Shown: positions 9,168 through 16,215, counted from the stretch's first letter. The stretch is DNA of 64,000 bases from Acidilobaceae archaeon (GCA_027037535.1 JALVZQ010000003.1:1-64000); one strand, 5' to 3'. The notes: a model not told the origin generated them from the sequence alone. A program made the numbers and translations.

Positions 9168-10772
9168 TTGGCGGTACACGAAGATTATGCAGGCTTGTAT
9201 TTGATTGTGGCCGGCGTGTGGGGTGATCCCTCCCGGTGGAACGAGGTCCCATATAAGGTGGAGCTCGTGTGGGAGGGCAAGCGTAAAGTAGTGCCTGAGA
9301 GCGGAGCCTTTACTAGCTCGTCGTCCACGTTAGCGCTTTGGGAGTTTGCTAGGAGCTTCTTCAATGGTAAGCGAGACAGATGTGAAGGAGTTAAGGCTAA
9401 GGTTAAGATTTACGGGTTATCAAGTCTAGCCCTCAAGCTCTTGAGTAGTAAATGCAGCTCGGCGAACGACTTTGGCCGCTTGGTGTCCGAGTGCGGCGTC
9501 GAGGTTGTAAGAAGCTACCTTCGAGGATACGCCGAGACACGCATGAATTCGCGGGAGGCCTCCTTGGATGTGGAGGTCGTCCCCACGGCCTTAACCCAGG
9601 TCGTGACTTGTAAGGGTGCTAGATTAGTGGCTAGCATGAGGGGCGGCGGAGGCGCTTTCGAGCCGGCCAAGACGACCATCCTAGCCGGGCTTACACGGGA
9701 TCTACTGGATGCCGTGTGCGATGTCAAGCCAAACGGGAGGGTGATCTTCATAGCCGACACCACCCACGGCGTCAACTATACAACTATAGCCTTCTACGAA
9801 GCCGCAAAGCTAAGCGCTCGCCTAGCGGCACTACTCGCACCCATCCTATGCAAAAGGGAGTCGCCTCCTGGCATAGAGTTAATGGTGTACAATAGCGACC
9901 CTGTGTTCTTTCCCGTACTACAACCCGACGGCCAGGAGGCCTACAAGATCCACCTAGTCCAAACAAGCACCCTCGAGGGACGAGGTCTCGGCCACGGCCA
10001 GAGCCTAGCCTCTAAGGTCATCGAAGACTCTTCATGCAACAACATTAGGTGCCTCGAGGACAAGTTGAAGGGAGAGCTTAAAACGCTCCCTAACACTACA
10101 AGGAAAGACTCCCTTGACCCCAGCGCAGTAAAAGACCTAGCCCACATGCTAGCCGCCCTCGCAGGAGGCGTACTGCCCTACAGCCTCTGCCTGGCCAAGC
10201 GCCTTGAAGACAGAATCCTCACGGTACAGAGCCCTAGACAGCTAATCAAGGAGCTCGCACGACTTTACAATGAGTACACGATAGACCATAGAGTTCGTAA
10301 CAGCACCGTATTATTCAACATTAACGTAAGCGCCCCAAAGGAATCATGGGCGCTAACAGCCCTCTACCTATTACTACTGCTCCAGAGAATAGCTAGTCTA
10401 TGCAGGGTATCCGTCAACGACAACACATGCGCAATCCCCCTCGACTGCCTCAAGACATACTCGTACCTGCTGTCAGAGCCGGCCAAGGCACTTTTAGACC
10501 ATGAAGCAAACGAACTAGAACGCCGCACCAAGGAGTTAAAAAACGGAGACTGCAAGGAATGGGAGAAGGCCAAGGGAAAGCTTGACCTAAGGGTATTCCA
10601 AGCACACGCGGGGCTACCTGGCAGAATAATACGTGTATGCTGTGGAGAGCCCGTACAAGGCGAAGGGCCCGGCTCCCTCTACGTGGAAATCCAACTGAAC
10701 ACAACAATTGAAGGCCTCCTTAACGAGAAGCTCAACCGCCTACTCAAACTCACACAGACCGAGCATATGTGA
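9168..10772 (+). CDS. Csx1-like CARF-HEPN protein (predicted cyclic-oligoadenylate-activated RNase)
   Basis: A 534-residue protein. Residues 1-240 fit a CARF sensor of the Csx1 family, with the signature D197-T-T-H-G-V-N203 (ADTTHGVNY). The C-terminal part is helical and has an intact HEPN ribonuclease motif R-x4-H at Arg475-His480 (RVFQAHAGLPGR), as in Csx1. In type III CRISPR systems such proteins bind cyclic oligoadenylate and cut RNA. No CRISPR array, cas10 or other cas gene is in this window, so it is an orphan here. It starts with TTG; a TATA-like TTATATTAAA lies at 9121-9130. It sits in its own segment of the tRNA-Arg fragment array beside PIN-type RNase toxins. Confidence 0.85.
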   Translation: MAVHEDYAGLYLIVAGVWGDPSRWNEVPYKVELVWEGKRKVVPESGAFTSSSSTLALWEFARSFFNGKRDRCEGVKAKVKIYGLSSLALKLLSSKCSSANDFGRLVSECGVEVVRSYLRGYAETRMNSREASLDVEVVPTALTQVVTCKGARLVASMRGGGGAFEPAKTTILAGLTRDLLDAVCDVKPNGRVIFIADTTHGVNYTTIAFYEAAKLSARLAALLAPILCKRESPPGIELMVYNSDPVFFPVLQPDGQEAYKIHLVQTSTLEGRGLGHGQSLASKVIEDSSCNNIRCLEDKLKGELKTLPNTTRKDSLDPSAVKDLAHMLAALAGGVLPYSLCLAKRLEDRILTVQSPRQLIKELARLYNEYTIDHRVRNSTVLFNINVSAPKESWALTALYLLLLLQRIASLCRVSVNDNTCAIPLDCLKTYSYLLSEPAKALLDHEANELERRTKELKNGDCKEWEKAKGKLDLRVFQAHAGLPGRIIRVCCGEPVQGEGPGSLYVEIQLNTTIEGLLNEKLNRLLKLTQTEHM

Positions 10773-10836
10773 ACAATATAGTGAGGCTTCAGCAGTCAAC
10801 CTCGACATCCTCTCAGTTCAATCCTTAAGTCCTAGG

Positions 10837-10890
10837 TGGCGGGCCCGCCGGGATTCATGGATCCGGGAGCCTCTGGCTCCGTAGACCTGC
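10837..10890 (-). repeat. tRNA-Arg(CCG) 3' fragment, copy 2
   Basis: It begins with the complement of the CCA end (TGG) and matches the acceptor, T-stem and anticodon-arm half of tRNA-Arg. It carries the derived T-loop change ATTCATGGATCC, shared with copies at 13714 and 17476. Similarity ends where the D arm should begin and a TATA box takes over. Confidence 0.85.
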
Positions 10891-10987
10891 GCTATAAATA
10901 CCAAGGTTGCATGATTTCATGAGAGAATGCAACTCGCACTCATACGTGATAAGCCCTTATGAATCCCGGGTCTGATAAGAATGCAAC
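10891..10987 (+). promoter_or_regulatory. vapBC-1 promoter and three-half-site operator
   Basis: The TATA box GCTATAAATA (10891-10900) abuts the tRNA fragment. GTTGCAT (10906-10912) and ATGCAAC (10927-10933) form an inverted repeat with a 14-base gap across the expected transcription start. A third site, ATGCAAC (10981-10987), follows after exactly 47 bases. The same spacings occur before three other vapB genes. Binding by the VapBC complex is inferred from how such operons are usually autoregulated. Confidence 0.75.
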
Positions 10988-11043
10988 GCTCGAGGGTAAA
11001 GGCTTAGAGGCCTCGGGCATCAACATGTTAGTGGGGATACGTG

Positions 11044-11247
11044 TTGTCTAAGGTGATAAGGGTTAGGTATGAGAAGGGTGTGCTTAAACCCTTGGAGCCA
11101 TTAGAGTTTAGGGAGGGAGAGGAGGTACTCGTCAAGGTTATAGCGGTCGAGGACAGGAGGAGGCTCCTCAGGAGGCATAGGGGGGCTCTGGGCCCTGCTC
11201 CTAAGGATGTTCTCGATAGGTTCATGTTGGAGGCTGAGGAGCAGTAA
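11044..11247 (+). CDS. vapB: VapB antitoxin, AF2212-like (DUF104)
   Basis: A 67-residue antitoxin with the AF2212-like signature SKVIRVRYEKGVLKPLEPL then FREGEEV, and a charged C-terminal toxin-binding tail. It should neutralise the VapC directly downstream and repress the operon. I chose the TTG at 11044 over the GTG at 11041 because all the sister antitoxins begin at this codon and GGGGAT precedes it. Its stop overlaps the vapC start (TAATG). Confidence 0.9.
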   Translation: MSKVIRVRYEKGVLKPLEPLEFREGEEVLVKVIAVEDRRRLLRRHRGALGPAPKDVLDRFMLEAEEQ

Positions 11248-11696
11248 TGTTATTCCTAGATACTAACGCAATAATCTATTATCTCCACGATGTTAAACCC
11301 TACTCTCAGGCAGTAGAGGACATAATCTCGAGTGAGGATGAGTTGTACACTAGTATTCGTGTAATAGACGAGGCAATGTTCACAATCGTGAGGACTAAGG
11401 CATTGTTAAAGCTAGGGATACGACGTATAGAGAAGCTGAGGGAACACACCAAGACCCACGGCTATGGTATTTTCGAAGTGGAACTAAACGAGCTAACCAC
11501 GCTACTAAAAGACGCGAAAGTGACTGTACTAGAGGATAAAGCGACAACCCAAGAACTCATTAATACAGCCAGAAAGTATCACTTACTACCCGCAGACGCT
11601 CTAATAGCCTTGACCTGCAGACACTATGGCATAGAGAGGATCCTAACGTTTGGCGAAGACTTCAAACGAGTTCCCTGGCTAACCGTCATCCCCTAA
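11247..11696 (+). CDS. vapC: VapC toxin, PIN-domain ribonuclease
   Basis: A 149-residue PIN-domain endoribonuclease. Acidic metal-site residues are visible: Asp5 (LFLDTN), Glu42 (VIDEAMF) and Asp117 (LPADALIALT), with a further acidic site at FGEDF. VapC proteins cut tRNA or rRNA when freed from their antitoxin. It overlaps vapB by one base. Its C terminus (EDFKRVPWLTVIP) closely resembles that of the VapC at 14148, so these two are near relatives within the array. Confidence 0.92.
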   Translation: MLFLDTNAIIYYLHDVKPYSQAVEDIISSEDELYTSIRVIDEAMFTIVRTKALLKLGIRRIEKLREHTKTHGYGIFEVELNELTTLLKDAKVTVLEDKATTQELINTARKYHLLPADALIALTCRHYGIERILTFGEDFKRVPWLTVIP

Positions 11697-11742
11697 GGCA
11701 GAGCAGCAACAAGGTAACCTCTAGTATTCCTCTAATATAAAG

Positions 11743-11796
11743 TGGCGGGCCCGCGGGGATTTGAACCCTGGGATCTCCGGCTCCGGAGACTCGCGC
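11743..11796 (-). repeat. tRNA-Arg(CCG) 3' fragment, copy 3
   Basis: It starts at the CCA complement and keeps the T-loop sequence GATTTGAACCC of the intact tRNA, making it the least diverged copy in that part. The anticodon arm CTCCGGCTCCGGAG is intact. It ends at TCGCGC where a TATA box follows. Confidence 0.85.
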
Positions 11797-11885
11797 TATA
11801 AATACTATCGTCCCATAGCTCTCCAATATTTTGGGACGCTTCTCTAACTCATTTATACTCGATAGGGTAATGTTTGGGACGCTTC
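11797..11885 (+). promoter_or_regulatory. Promoter and GTCCCA-N16-TGGGAC operator, copy 2
   Basis: The TATA-like CTATAAATAC is at 11797-11806. CGTCCCA (11809-11815) and TGGGACG (11832-11838) form a perfect inverted repeat with a 16-base gap. A second TATA-like CATTTATAC follows near 11850. A third half-site, TTTGGGACGCTTC (11873-11885), repeats 11830-11842 almost exactly. This is the promoter of the UPF0175/DUF3368 pair. Confidence 0.7.
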
Positions 11886-11950
11886 ATTCAGGATAGCTAG
11901 GCTTTAAGGACTTAAGGGTTATGATGTATAAGTTGTAGCGGGGGGATGGG

Positions 11951-12188
11951 TTGTCTCGTGAGGTGTTTGTTAGGGTTAGGGTGCCCTCTCACTATGTTGG
12001 TGATGTTGAGAGAGGTTAGGCTGGCCTTTGCTGTCGATCTATTCCTTCGGGGTGTTGTTAGTGTTGAGCGTGCAGCCGAGCTAGCCGGGATGAGCCTATA
12101 TGACTTCCTAGTAGAGCTTCGTAGGAGGGGGCTACAAGCCTACCCTTATAGTGATGAGGAGATCCGGGATGAGCTGGGATTTGAATAG
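11951..12188 (+). pseudogene. UPF0175-family antitoxin, apparently frameshifted
   Basis: The C-terminal part, readable from about 12000 (VRLAFAVDLFLRGVVSVERA then AELAGMSLYDF), matches the UPF0175 antitoxin at 16536. The expected N-terminal strand (SREVFVRVRVPSHYVGDVE) begins at TTG 11951 but is in another frame and stops around 12017. About ten residues present in the homologue are also missing at the junction. Either the gene is broken or translation begins at an internal ATG (11994 or 12003) and yields a short protein. Its partner toxin is also frameshifted. Confidence 0.6.
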
Positions 12189-12688
12189 CCAGGCTAGCCA
12201 ATGCCTAGTGCTAAATTCTAGTGTCATAATAGCTCTTGCAGAGATAAACATGGCGAACATTATTGAAGTGATTGGTATGGAGATAATCGTGCCTCAAGCG
12301 GTCTATGAGGAGGTCGTAGTTAAGGGCCGCGACAGGCCTGGCTCAGGAGAGTTAGAAGATCTCGCACGCCAAGGTAAGGTAAAGGTTTTAGCGGCACGAG
12401 ATAGAGCGCTGGTAGAGGCTCTCCACGATCCTCTAGGTATGGGTGAGTCGGAGGCAATAGCCCTAGCAGTTGAGCATGGCTGCACGGTAATCCTAGATGA
12501 TAGAATTGCAAGACTTAAAGCAAGATCCATGGGGCCTAGCAGTCAAGGGAACAATAGGCCTCCTACGACTAGCCTACGATAAAGGCATCATAGACAAAGA
12601 CAAACTAATCCGAGCTCTAAGAGAACTAAAAGAACACGGGTTCCGGGTATCTAATATTATAATAAACGAGATTCTAAAGAAATTATAG
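12169..12688 (+). pseudogene. DUF3368 PIN-like toxin, frameshifted in a G run
   Basis: The N-terminal frame (LVLNSSVIIALAEINMANII to DDRIARLKARSMG) and a C-terminal frame (LAVKGTIGLLRLAYDKGI to the stop at 12688) together make one complete DUF3368 protein. They align with the toxin at 16774. The break is at ATGGGGCC around 12529-12537, where deleting one G restores the frame. The first frame ends at 12582. The start ATG 12169 overlaps the antitoxin end. As read, the toxin would be truncated and probably inactive, unless the shift is a sequencing error or a slippage site. Confidence 0.75.
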
Positions 12689-12701
12689 AATTAAAGAATA
12701 G

Positions 12702-12757
12702 TGACGGGCTCGCCGTGGGTTTGAGCCGGGGGACCCCGTGGCTCCGGAGACCTGTGA
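12702..12757 (-). repeat. tRNA-Arg(CCG) 3' fragment, copy 4
   Basis: It matches the 3' half of tRNA-Arg with T-loop variant GGGTTTGAGCC and right end GACCTGTGATATATAAAC. Both features are shared with copy 6 at 15353, so these two copies form a subfamily. Confidence 0.8.
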
Positions 12758-12852
12758 TATATAAACTGAGGTTGCATGAGTTCGTGAGAGAGTACAACAT
12801 ACACTCCAGCAGGATAAGCACGTGGGAGGTTCACTCCCGATAGTAATGCAAC
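12756..12852 (+). promoter_or_regulatory. vapBC-3 promoter and three-half-site operator
   Basis: TATA box GATATATAAAC is at 12756-12766. GTTGCAT (12771-12777), GTACAAC (12792-12798, imperfect) and ATGCAAC (12846-12852) are spaced 14 and 47 bases apart, as in the other copies. The motif AAAGGCTTAGAGCC follows about 11 bases later, as before the other vapB genes. Confidence 0.72.
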
Positions 12853-12909
12853 ACTTGCGGAGTAAAGGCTTAGAGCCTCCGCTGGCTATATTGAGGAGGG
12901 GGAGGAATC

Positions 12910-13113
12910 CTGTCCAAGGTCATCAGGGTCAGATATGAGAAAGGAGTGCTTAAGCCCCTGGAGCCTTTAGAGCTTCGAGAAGGCGAGGAAGTTAGGATTC
13001 AAGTATTACCGGAGGAGTTTCCAGAATTAGTAGATAAGGTAAGCGTAGAGGCTAGCGGGGACGTCGATAAGACTCTTAGGGAAGCCCGTGAGCGTTGGAA
13101 GAGGTGGTATTAG
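12910..13113 (+). CDS. vapB: VapB antitoxin, AF2212-like, with CTG start
   Basis: A 67-residue antitoxin (SKVIRVRYEKGVLKPLEPL, then LREGEEVRIQVL) that is easily missed because it has no ATG, GTG or TTG at its N terminus. The codon at the position where sister genes have TTG is CTG (12910-12912), behind a strong GGAGG. Homology covers the entire length, so a CTG start, or a recent TTG-to-CTG change that weakens expression, is the simplest reading. It overlaps vapC by 19 bases. Confidence 0.8.
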   Translation: MSKVIRVRYEKGVLKPLEPLELREGEEVRIQVLPEEFPELVDKVSVEASGDVDKTLREARERWKRWY

Positions 13114-13577
13114 ACTCCAGTGTTATAATCAAGAGCATTCTGAAGCCAGGCCGTTGGCTACATAAGGAAGTTTACAAAAGAGAGCTGGAAACTCATTTTA
13201 AGGCAAGGACGTTTGTGAAGAAGCTTAAGTCTAGCGATATAACTGTCCTCATCCCGTATCCAGTAATAGTAGAGGTCGGAGCCGTCATAGCAAGGCTTGT
13301 GAGCCGAGAGCTAGCGGAGAGGGTAGTTGAATCTCTTAGAACAACCAAGAATTATACTGTCGTATACGAGGAAGAGTATAGGGATAAGGCGTTGAAAGTT
13401 GCCCTACTCACGGGCTCTTCAGGATTTGACGCTTATGTCATAGGCCTAGCCTGGAACCGTAACGCCCTCCTCATTACTGACGATAAACCTATGAGCAGGC
13501 ATGCGGAGACACTAGGAGTAAAAGTATTTCTACTACGTGACACTGACGTCGAAGATATAATGAAACAACTCCATTAA
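13095..13577 (+). CDS. vapC: VapC toxin, PIN-domain ribonuclease
   Basis: A 160-residue PIN toxin with Asp7 (EVVLDSSVI), Asp112 (GFDAYVIGLA) and Asp129 (ITDDKPM); a Glu near residue 57 (VEVGAVIAR) completes the usual acidic quartet. It is of the same subtype as the VapC at 15754 (GSxGxDxYxIGLA) and differs from those at 11247 and 14148. The start TTG overlaps the upstream CTG-started antitoxin, consistent with translational coupling. Confidence 0.9.
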   Translation: MEEVVLDSSVIIKSILKPGRWLHKEVYKRELETHFKARTFVKKLKSSDITVLIPYPVIVEVGAVIARLVSRELAERVVESLRTTKNYTVVYEEEYRDKALKVALLTGSSGFDAYVIGLAWNRNALLITDDKPMSRHAETLGVKVFLLRDTDVEDIMKQLH

Positions 13578-13639
13578 ATAAATTAATTATTAAATTATTC
13601 TATATTATGCAAACATAGCTATCGAGCCTAAGAGGGGCG

Positions 13640-13690
13640 TCGGCTACGTTTTGCGGTCTCAACTATCGATGCATTCAACACTAAGGGGTT
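13640..13690. repeat. Conserved block upstream of a tRNA-Arg fragment, copy 1
   Basis: The segment containing ACGTTTTGCGGTCTC, then ATCGATGCATTCAACAC, matches the block at 15278-15325. It also matches the partial one at 16290-16335. It lies about 25-30 bases before a tRNA-Arg fragment. The role is unknown. Confidence 0.6.
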
Positions 13691-13713
13691 TATGTTGGAT
13701 TTGCTGGGTTTGG

Positions 13714-13769
13714 TGGCGGGCTCTCCGGGATTCATGGATCCGGGGACCCCGCGGCTCCGGAGACCCGCG
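13714..13769 (-). repeat. tRNA-Arg(CCG) 3' fragment, copy 5
   Basis: It starts at the CCA complement and carries the derived ATTCATGGATCC T-loop shared with copies 2 and 7. The anticodon arm is CCCGCGGCTCCGGAGACC. It ends at CGCGCC before TATA box ATAAATACC. Confidence 0.83.
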
Positions 13770-13865
13770 CCATAAATACCCAGGTTGCACAATTCCGTGA
13801 GAGAATGCGACACACACGCACACGTAATAAGCCGCCTCGAATCTTGGGTCCGATAAGAATGCAAC
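13770..13865 (+). promoter_or_regulatory. vapBC-4 promoter and three-half-site operator
   Basis: The TATA box CCATAAATAC is at 13770-13779. GTTGCAC (13784-13790), ATGCGAC (13805-13811) and ATGCAAC (13859-13865) keep the 14- and 47-base gaps of the family. AAAGCTTAGAGGCTC follows near 13900. Confidence 0.72.
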
Positions 13866-13948
13866 GTACGAAGAGGCATAACTGTAAATACAGAGAGATA
13901 AAGCTTAGAGGCTCCGAAGTACAGCTATACTAATGGGGGTTACCGGGG

Positions 13949-14206
13949 TTGTCCAAAGTCGTCCGGGTCAAGTATGAGAAGGGGGTACTCAAGCCTCTTG
14001 AGCCCCTAAACCTCGAGGAAGGCGAGGAGGTTCAGATAGTCATACAGCCAAGCGAATCTATAGCCGAGAAGTTCTATGGCATTGCCAGGAAGCACAGGCC
14101 GGGTCTCGATAAGGAGGATTTCTTAGAGGTTCTAGAGGAGGTAGAGGATGAGGGTCTTCGTGGACACTACCGTCATACTAGCATTCCTCGCAGGCCAAGA
14201 CGATAG
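13949..14206 (+). CDS. vapB: VapB antitoxin, AF2212-like
   Basis: An 85-residue antitoxin beginning SKVVRVKYEKGVLKPLEPL, then NLEEGEEVQI. The TTG start is homologous to the other vapB starts. It is about 18 residues longer than its sisters because it reads 59 bases into vapC; the extra basic tail (GHYRHTSIPRRPRR) is coded by vapC sequence in another frame and may be a recent read-through extension. Confidence 0.87.
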   Translation: MSKVVRVKYEKGVLKPLEPLNLEEGEEVQIVIQPSESIAEKFYGIARKHRPGLDKEDFLEVLEEVEDEGLRGHYRHTSIPRRPRR

Positions 14207-14582
14207 AGCGCTGGAAATCGTTAGGAGGGTCGAGAGGCGCGAGATCACCGGCTATATTAATCCCTTAGTGATCGACGAGGTCATCTACGGGTATCTACGC
14301 CTGGCCACCGGGCATAGCGCTAGGAGAATAAGGAAGCTACTGGCAAGGAGGGATGAGAGGCTTATAAGAATGATTAAAGATGAAGTCCATCCCCTACTAA
14401 AACTATTCACAACACTACCGCTAGTCGCAGGACCCGGTGAAGTAACAGGGCTCATAGAGGAGTACGGCCTGATGCCTGCAGACGCCCTTATAGCATTGAC
14501 TTGCAGGCAACACGAGATAAGCGTTATTGCAACTCTAGACGAAGACTTCAAACGAATACCATGGCTGAAAGTAATCCCCTAG
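14148..14582 (+). CDS. vapC: VapC toxin, PIN-domain ribonuclease
   Basis: A 144-residue PIN toxin with Asp6 (VFVDTTVI), Glu44 (VIDEVIYG) and Asp112 (MPADALIALT), plus DEDF near the C terminus. It is close to the VapC at 11247, sharing PADALIALTCR and EDFKR-PWL-VIP. The ATG start lies within the end of vapB; such a long overlap suggests coupled translation. Confidence 0.92.
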   Translation: MRVFVDTTVILAFLAGQDDRALEIVRRVERREITGYINPLVIDEVIYGYLRLATGHSARRIRKLLARRDERLIRMIKDEVHPLLKLFTTLPLVAGPGEVTGLIEEYGLMPADALIALTCRQHEISVIATLDEDFKRIPWLKVIP

Positions 14583-14671
14583 TACCCCTATGATATCCAC
14601 TCAGGGACACATTCCTGCCAAGCAAACGCCGTGGGACTACCAGGCATGACAACGCGATGAGATGACCAGTA

Positions 14672-15196
14672 TTGGATGAGCTGATCTCTGCAGCTCTGAA
14701 GTTAAAGAGGATCCTCGACCGGCACGGCATCGGTTTCATAGTCGTTGGGAGTCTTGCTGATTACCTCCTCGGGCTGGACTTTGTGCGCCCTCGTGACATA
14801 GACGTATTGGTTGGTCATACCGACGCCGAGAGAATTATTAGAGCAATCCGGGAGGAGGGCGATGCCAAAATCATAGTTCCGATGGGGTACCGTGAAGGTG
14901 ATAATATTCGGGGGCTCTACGGGAGAGTCCAAGTTGAAACTGTTAACGTAGATATACTGGCAGATGTAAAGCTGAGGTACAGAGGCAAGTGGCTACACCT
15001 CACATATGAGAACCTAACCCCGTGCACAATAGAAGTAGCACTAACCGATGAAATACCCGTTAGAGTACCCTGTCTCGAGATACAAGCAGTAGCGGATGAA
15101 GCACTAGGACGTGCAGAGAGGGCGCGAGTCCTTAAGAAACTAGATGCGAGACTCACCTGTGGAAAAGAGCTATGTCAACTCATTATAACAAGTTAA
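14672..15196 (+). CDS. Nucleotidyltransferase-fold protein
   Basis: A 174-residue protein with a nucleotidyltransferase core near residues 23-52: hhVGS-x-A-D (IVVGSLADYLLGL), then RPRDIDVLV giving the D-x-D pair. A later VNVDILAD could supply the third acidic residue. Proteins of this type occur as MNT antitoxins paired with HEPN toxins, as AbiEii-like toxins, or as free NTases. No HEPN partner is adjacent. It lies 90 bases after vapC on the same strand, so it may be a third gene of that cassette. It starts with TTG. Confidence 0.75.
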   Translation: MDELISAALKLKRILDRHGIGFIVVGSLADYLLGLDFVRPRDIDVLVGHTDAERIIRAIREEGDAKIIVPMGYREGDNIRGLYGRVQVETVNVDILADVKLRYRGKWLHLTYENLTPCTIEVALTDEIPVRVPCLEIQAVADEALGRAERARVLKKLDARLTCGKELCQLIITS

Positions 15197-15277
15197 TCCG
15201 CTATTTTATCATAAAAATAATGATATATTTCCAAATATATGTTGAAAAGATTATCAGTTCTGAGAAGAACCTGGAGA

Positions 15278-15325
15278 AACCTCGGCCACGTTTTGCGGTC
15301 TCGATAATCGACACATTCAACACCG
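15278..15325. repeat. Conserved block upstream of a tRNA-Arg fragment, copy 2
   Basis: It contains CACGTTTTGCGGTCTCGATA, then ATCGACACATTCAACACC. It is nearly identical to 13640-13690 and to the left part of 16290-16335. It lies about 28 bases before tRNA fragment copy 6. An 11-base core (GCGGTCTCGAT) also occurs near 47636, next to the tRNA-Leu-integrated element. Confidence 0.6.
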
Positions 15326-15352
15326 GGGTTAATGATGATTTGGATGGGTTTG

Positions 15353-15408
15353 TGGCGGGCCCGCCGCGGGTTTGAGCCCGGGAGCCTCCGGCTCCGGAGA
15401 CCTGTGAT
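15353..15408 (-). repeat. tRNA-Arg(CCG) 3' fragment, copy 6
   Basis: It starts at the CCA complement. The acceptor and anticodon arms match tRNA-Arg well, with T-loop variant GGGTTTGAGCCCGGG. It shares the right end GACCTGTGATATATAAAC with copy 4 at 12702. Confidence 0.85.
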
Positions 15409-15502
15409 ATATAAACTGATGTTGCATGAATTCATGAAGAAATGCATCATTCACTCAGATATGATAATCCGCTCTGATTCTTAAGTTTAATAATAATGTA
15501 AC
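15404..15502 (+). promoter_or_regulatory. vapBC-5 promoter and three-half-site operator
   Basis: TATA box GATATATAAAC (15406-15416) is followed by GTTGCAT (15421-15427), ATGCATC (15442-15448) and ATGTAAC (15496-15502). The gaps are again 14 and 47 bases, although the sequence between has diverged. AAAAGCTTAGAGGCTC follows. Confidence 0.7.
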
Positions 15503-15559
15503 ATTCTAGAGAGAAAAGCTTAGAGGCTCTATCAGTCACGTGTATAGACGGGGATAGTG

Positions 15560-15766
15560 TTGTCTAAGGCTATACGCGTTAAGTATGAAAATGGTGTACT
15601 GAAGCCTCTTGAGCCTCTAGGGCTCGAGGAGGGTGAAGAGGTGATTGTGGTCTTGAAGGAGGATTTGGTGAGGTATGCCCGCCGTGTTCGCCATAGCCTA
15701 GCAGGCCGAGGGGAGCCTAGCGAGGTCCTCTCTCGGGAAAGGGGTAGGCTAGGGTGGAGAAGCTAG
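15560..15766 (+). CDS. vapB: VapB antitoxin, AF2212-like
   Basis: A 68-residue antitoxin beginning SKAIRVKYENGVLKPLEPL, then LEEGEEVIVVL, with a basic C-terminal tail. I chose TTG 15560 over GTG 15557 by alignment with the other copies and because GGGGAT lies upstream. It overlaps vapC by 13 bases. Confidence 0.9.
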   Translation: MSKAIRVKYENGVLKPLEPLGLEEGEEVIVVLKEDLVRYARRVRHSLAGRGEPSEVLSRERGRLGWRS

Positions 15767-16215
15767 TAATCGACGCTTCAGTCGCCATAGACCTCTTCGC
15801 TGGCAGGGAGGAGCTTCGCATAGTGTCGGCTGAGAAGGTGTTTGAGTGTGTAACGAAGCAGGGTATAGGTGTTTACGCTCCTCGCCTATTCCTAACGGAG
15901 GTTGCGGGGGTTCTTGTTAGATTTCTCTCGCCCAATATAGTTAGGGGTATAGTCGAGAGGCTGAGAGACGAGGTAACTCTTGTCGGAGACGACCTCTACT
16001 TCACGGAGGCGGTGGAGATAGCCCTGACTACTGGCTCTAGGGGCACTGACTCCTACTACATCGGCTTAGCTAAGACCCTAAACGCGCCTCTAGTAACAAG
16101 CGATAAAGTACAAGCACTTAATGCTAAAAAGTCTAAGATCAGGTCGTTCTTCATCTTAAATAAGCATGACCTAGAAAACCTACTCGATATCCTAAAATGT
16201 AAAAAGATAATTTAA
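15754..16215 (+). CDS. vapC: VapC toxin, PIN-domain ribonuclease
   Basis: A 153-residue PIN toxin with GTG start. Asp7 (LVIDASVAIDLF), Glu near residue 49 (LTEVAGVLVRF), Asp99 (GTDSYYIGLA) and Asp117 (TSDKV) form the metal site. It is the same subtype as the VapC at 13095. It forms an operon with the overlapping vapB under a GTTGCAT-type operator. Confidence 0.92.
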   Translation: MEKLVIDASVAIDLFAGREELRIVSAEKVFECVTKQGIGVYAPRLFLTEVAGVLVRFLSPNIVRGIVERLRDEVTLVGDDLYFTEAVEIALTTGSRGTDSYYIGLAKTLNAPLVTSDKVQALNAKKSKIRSFFILNKHDLENLLDILKCKKII

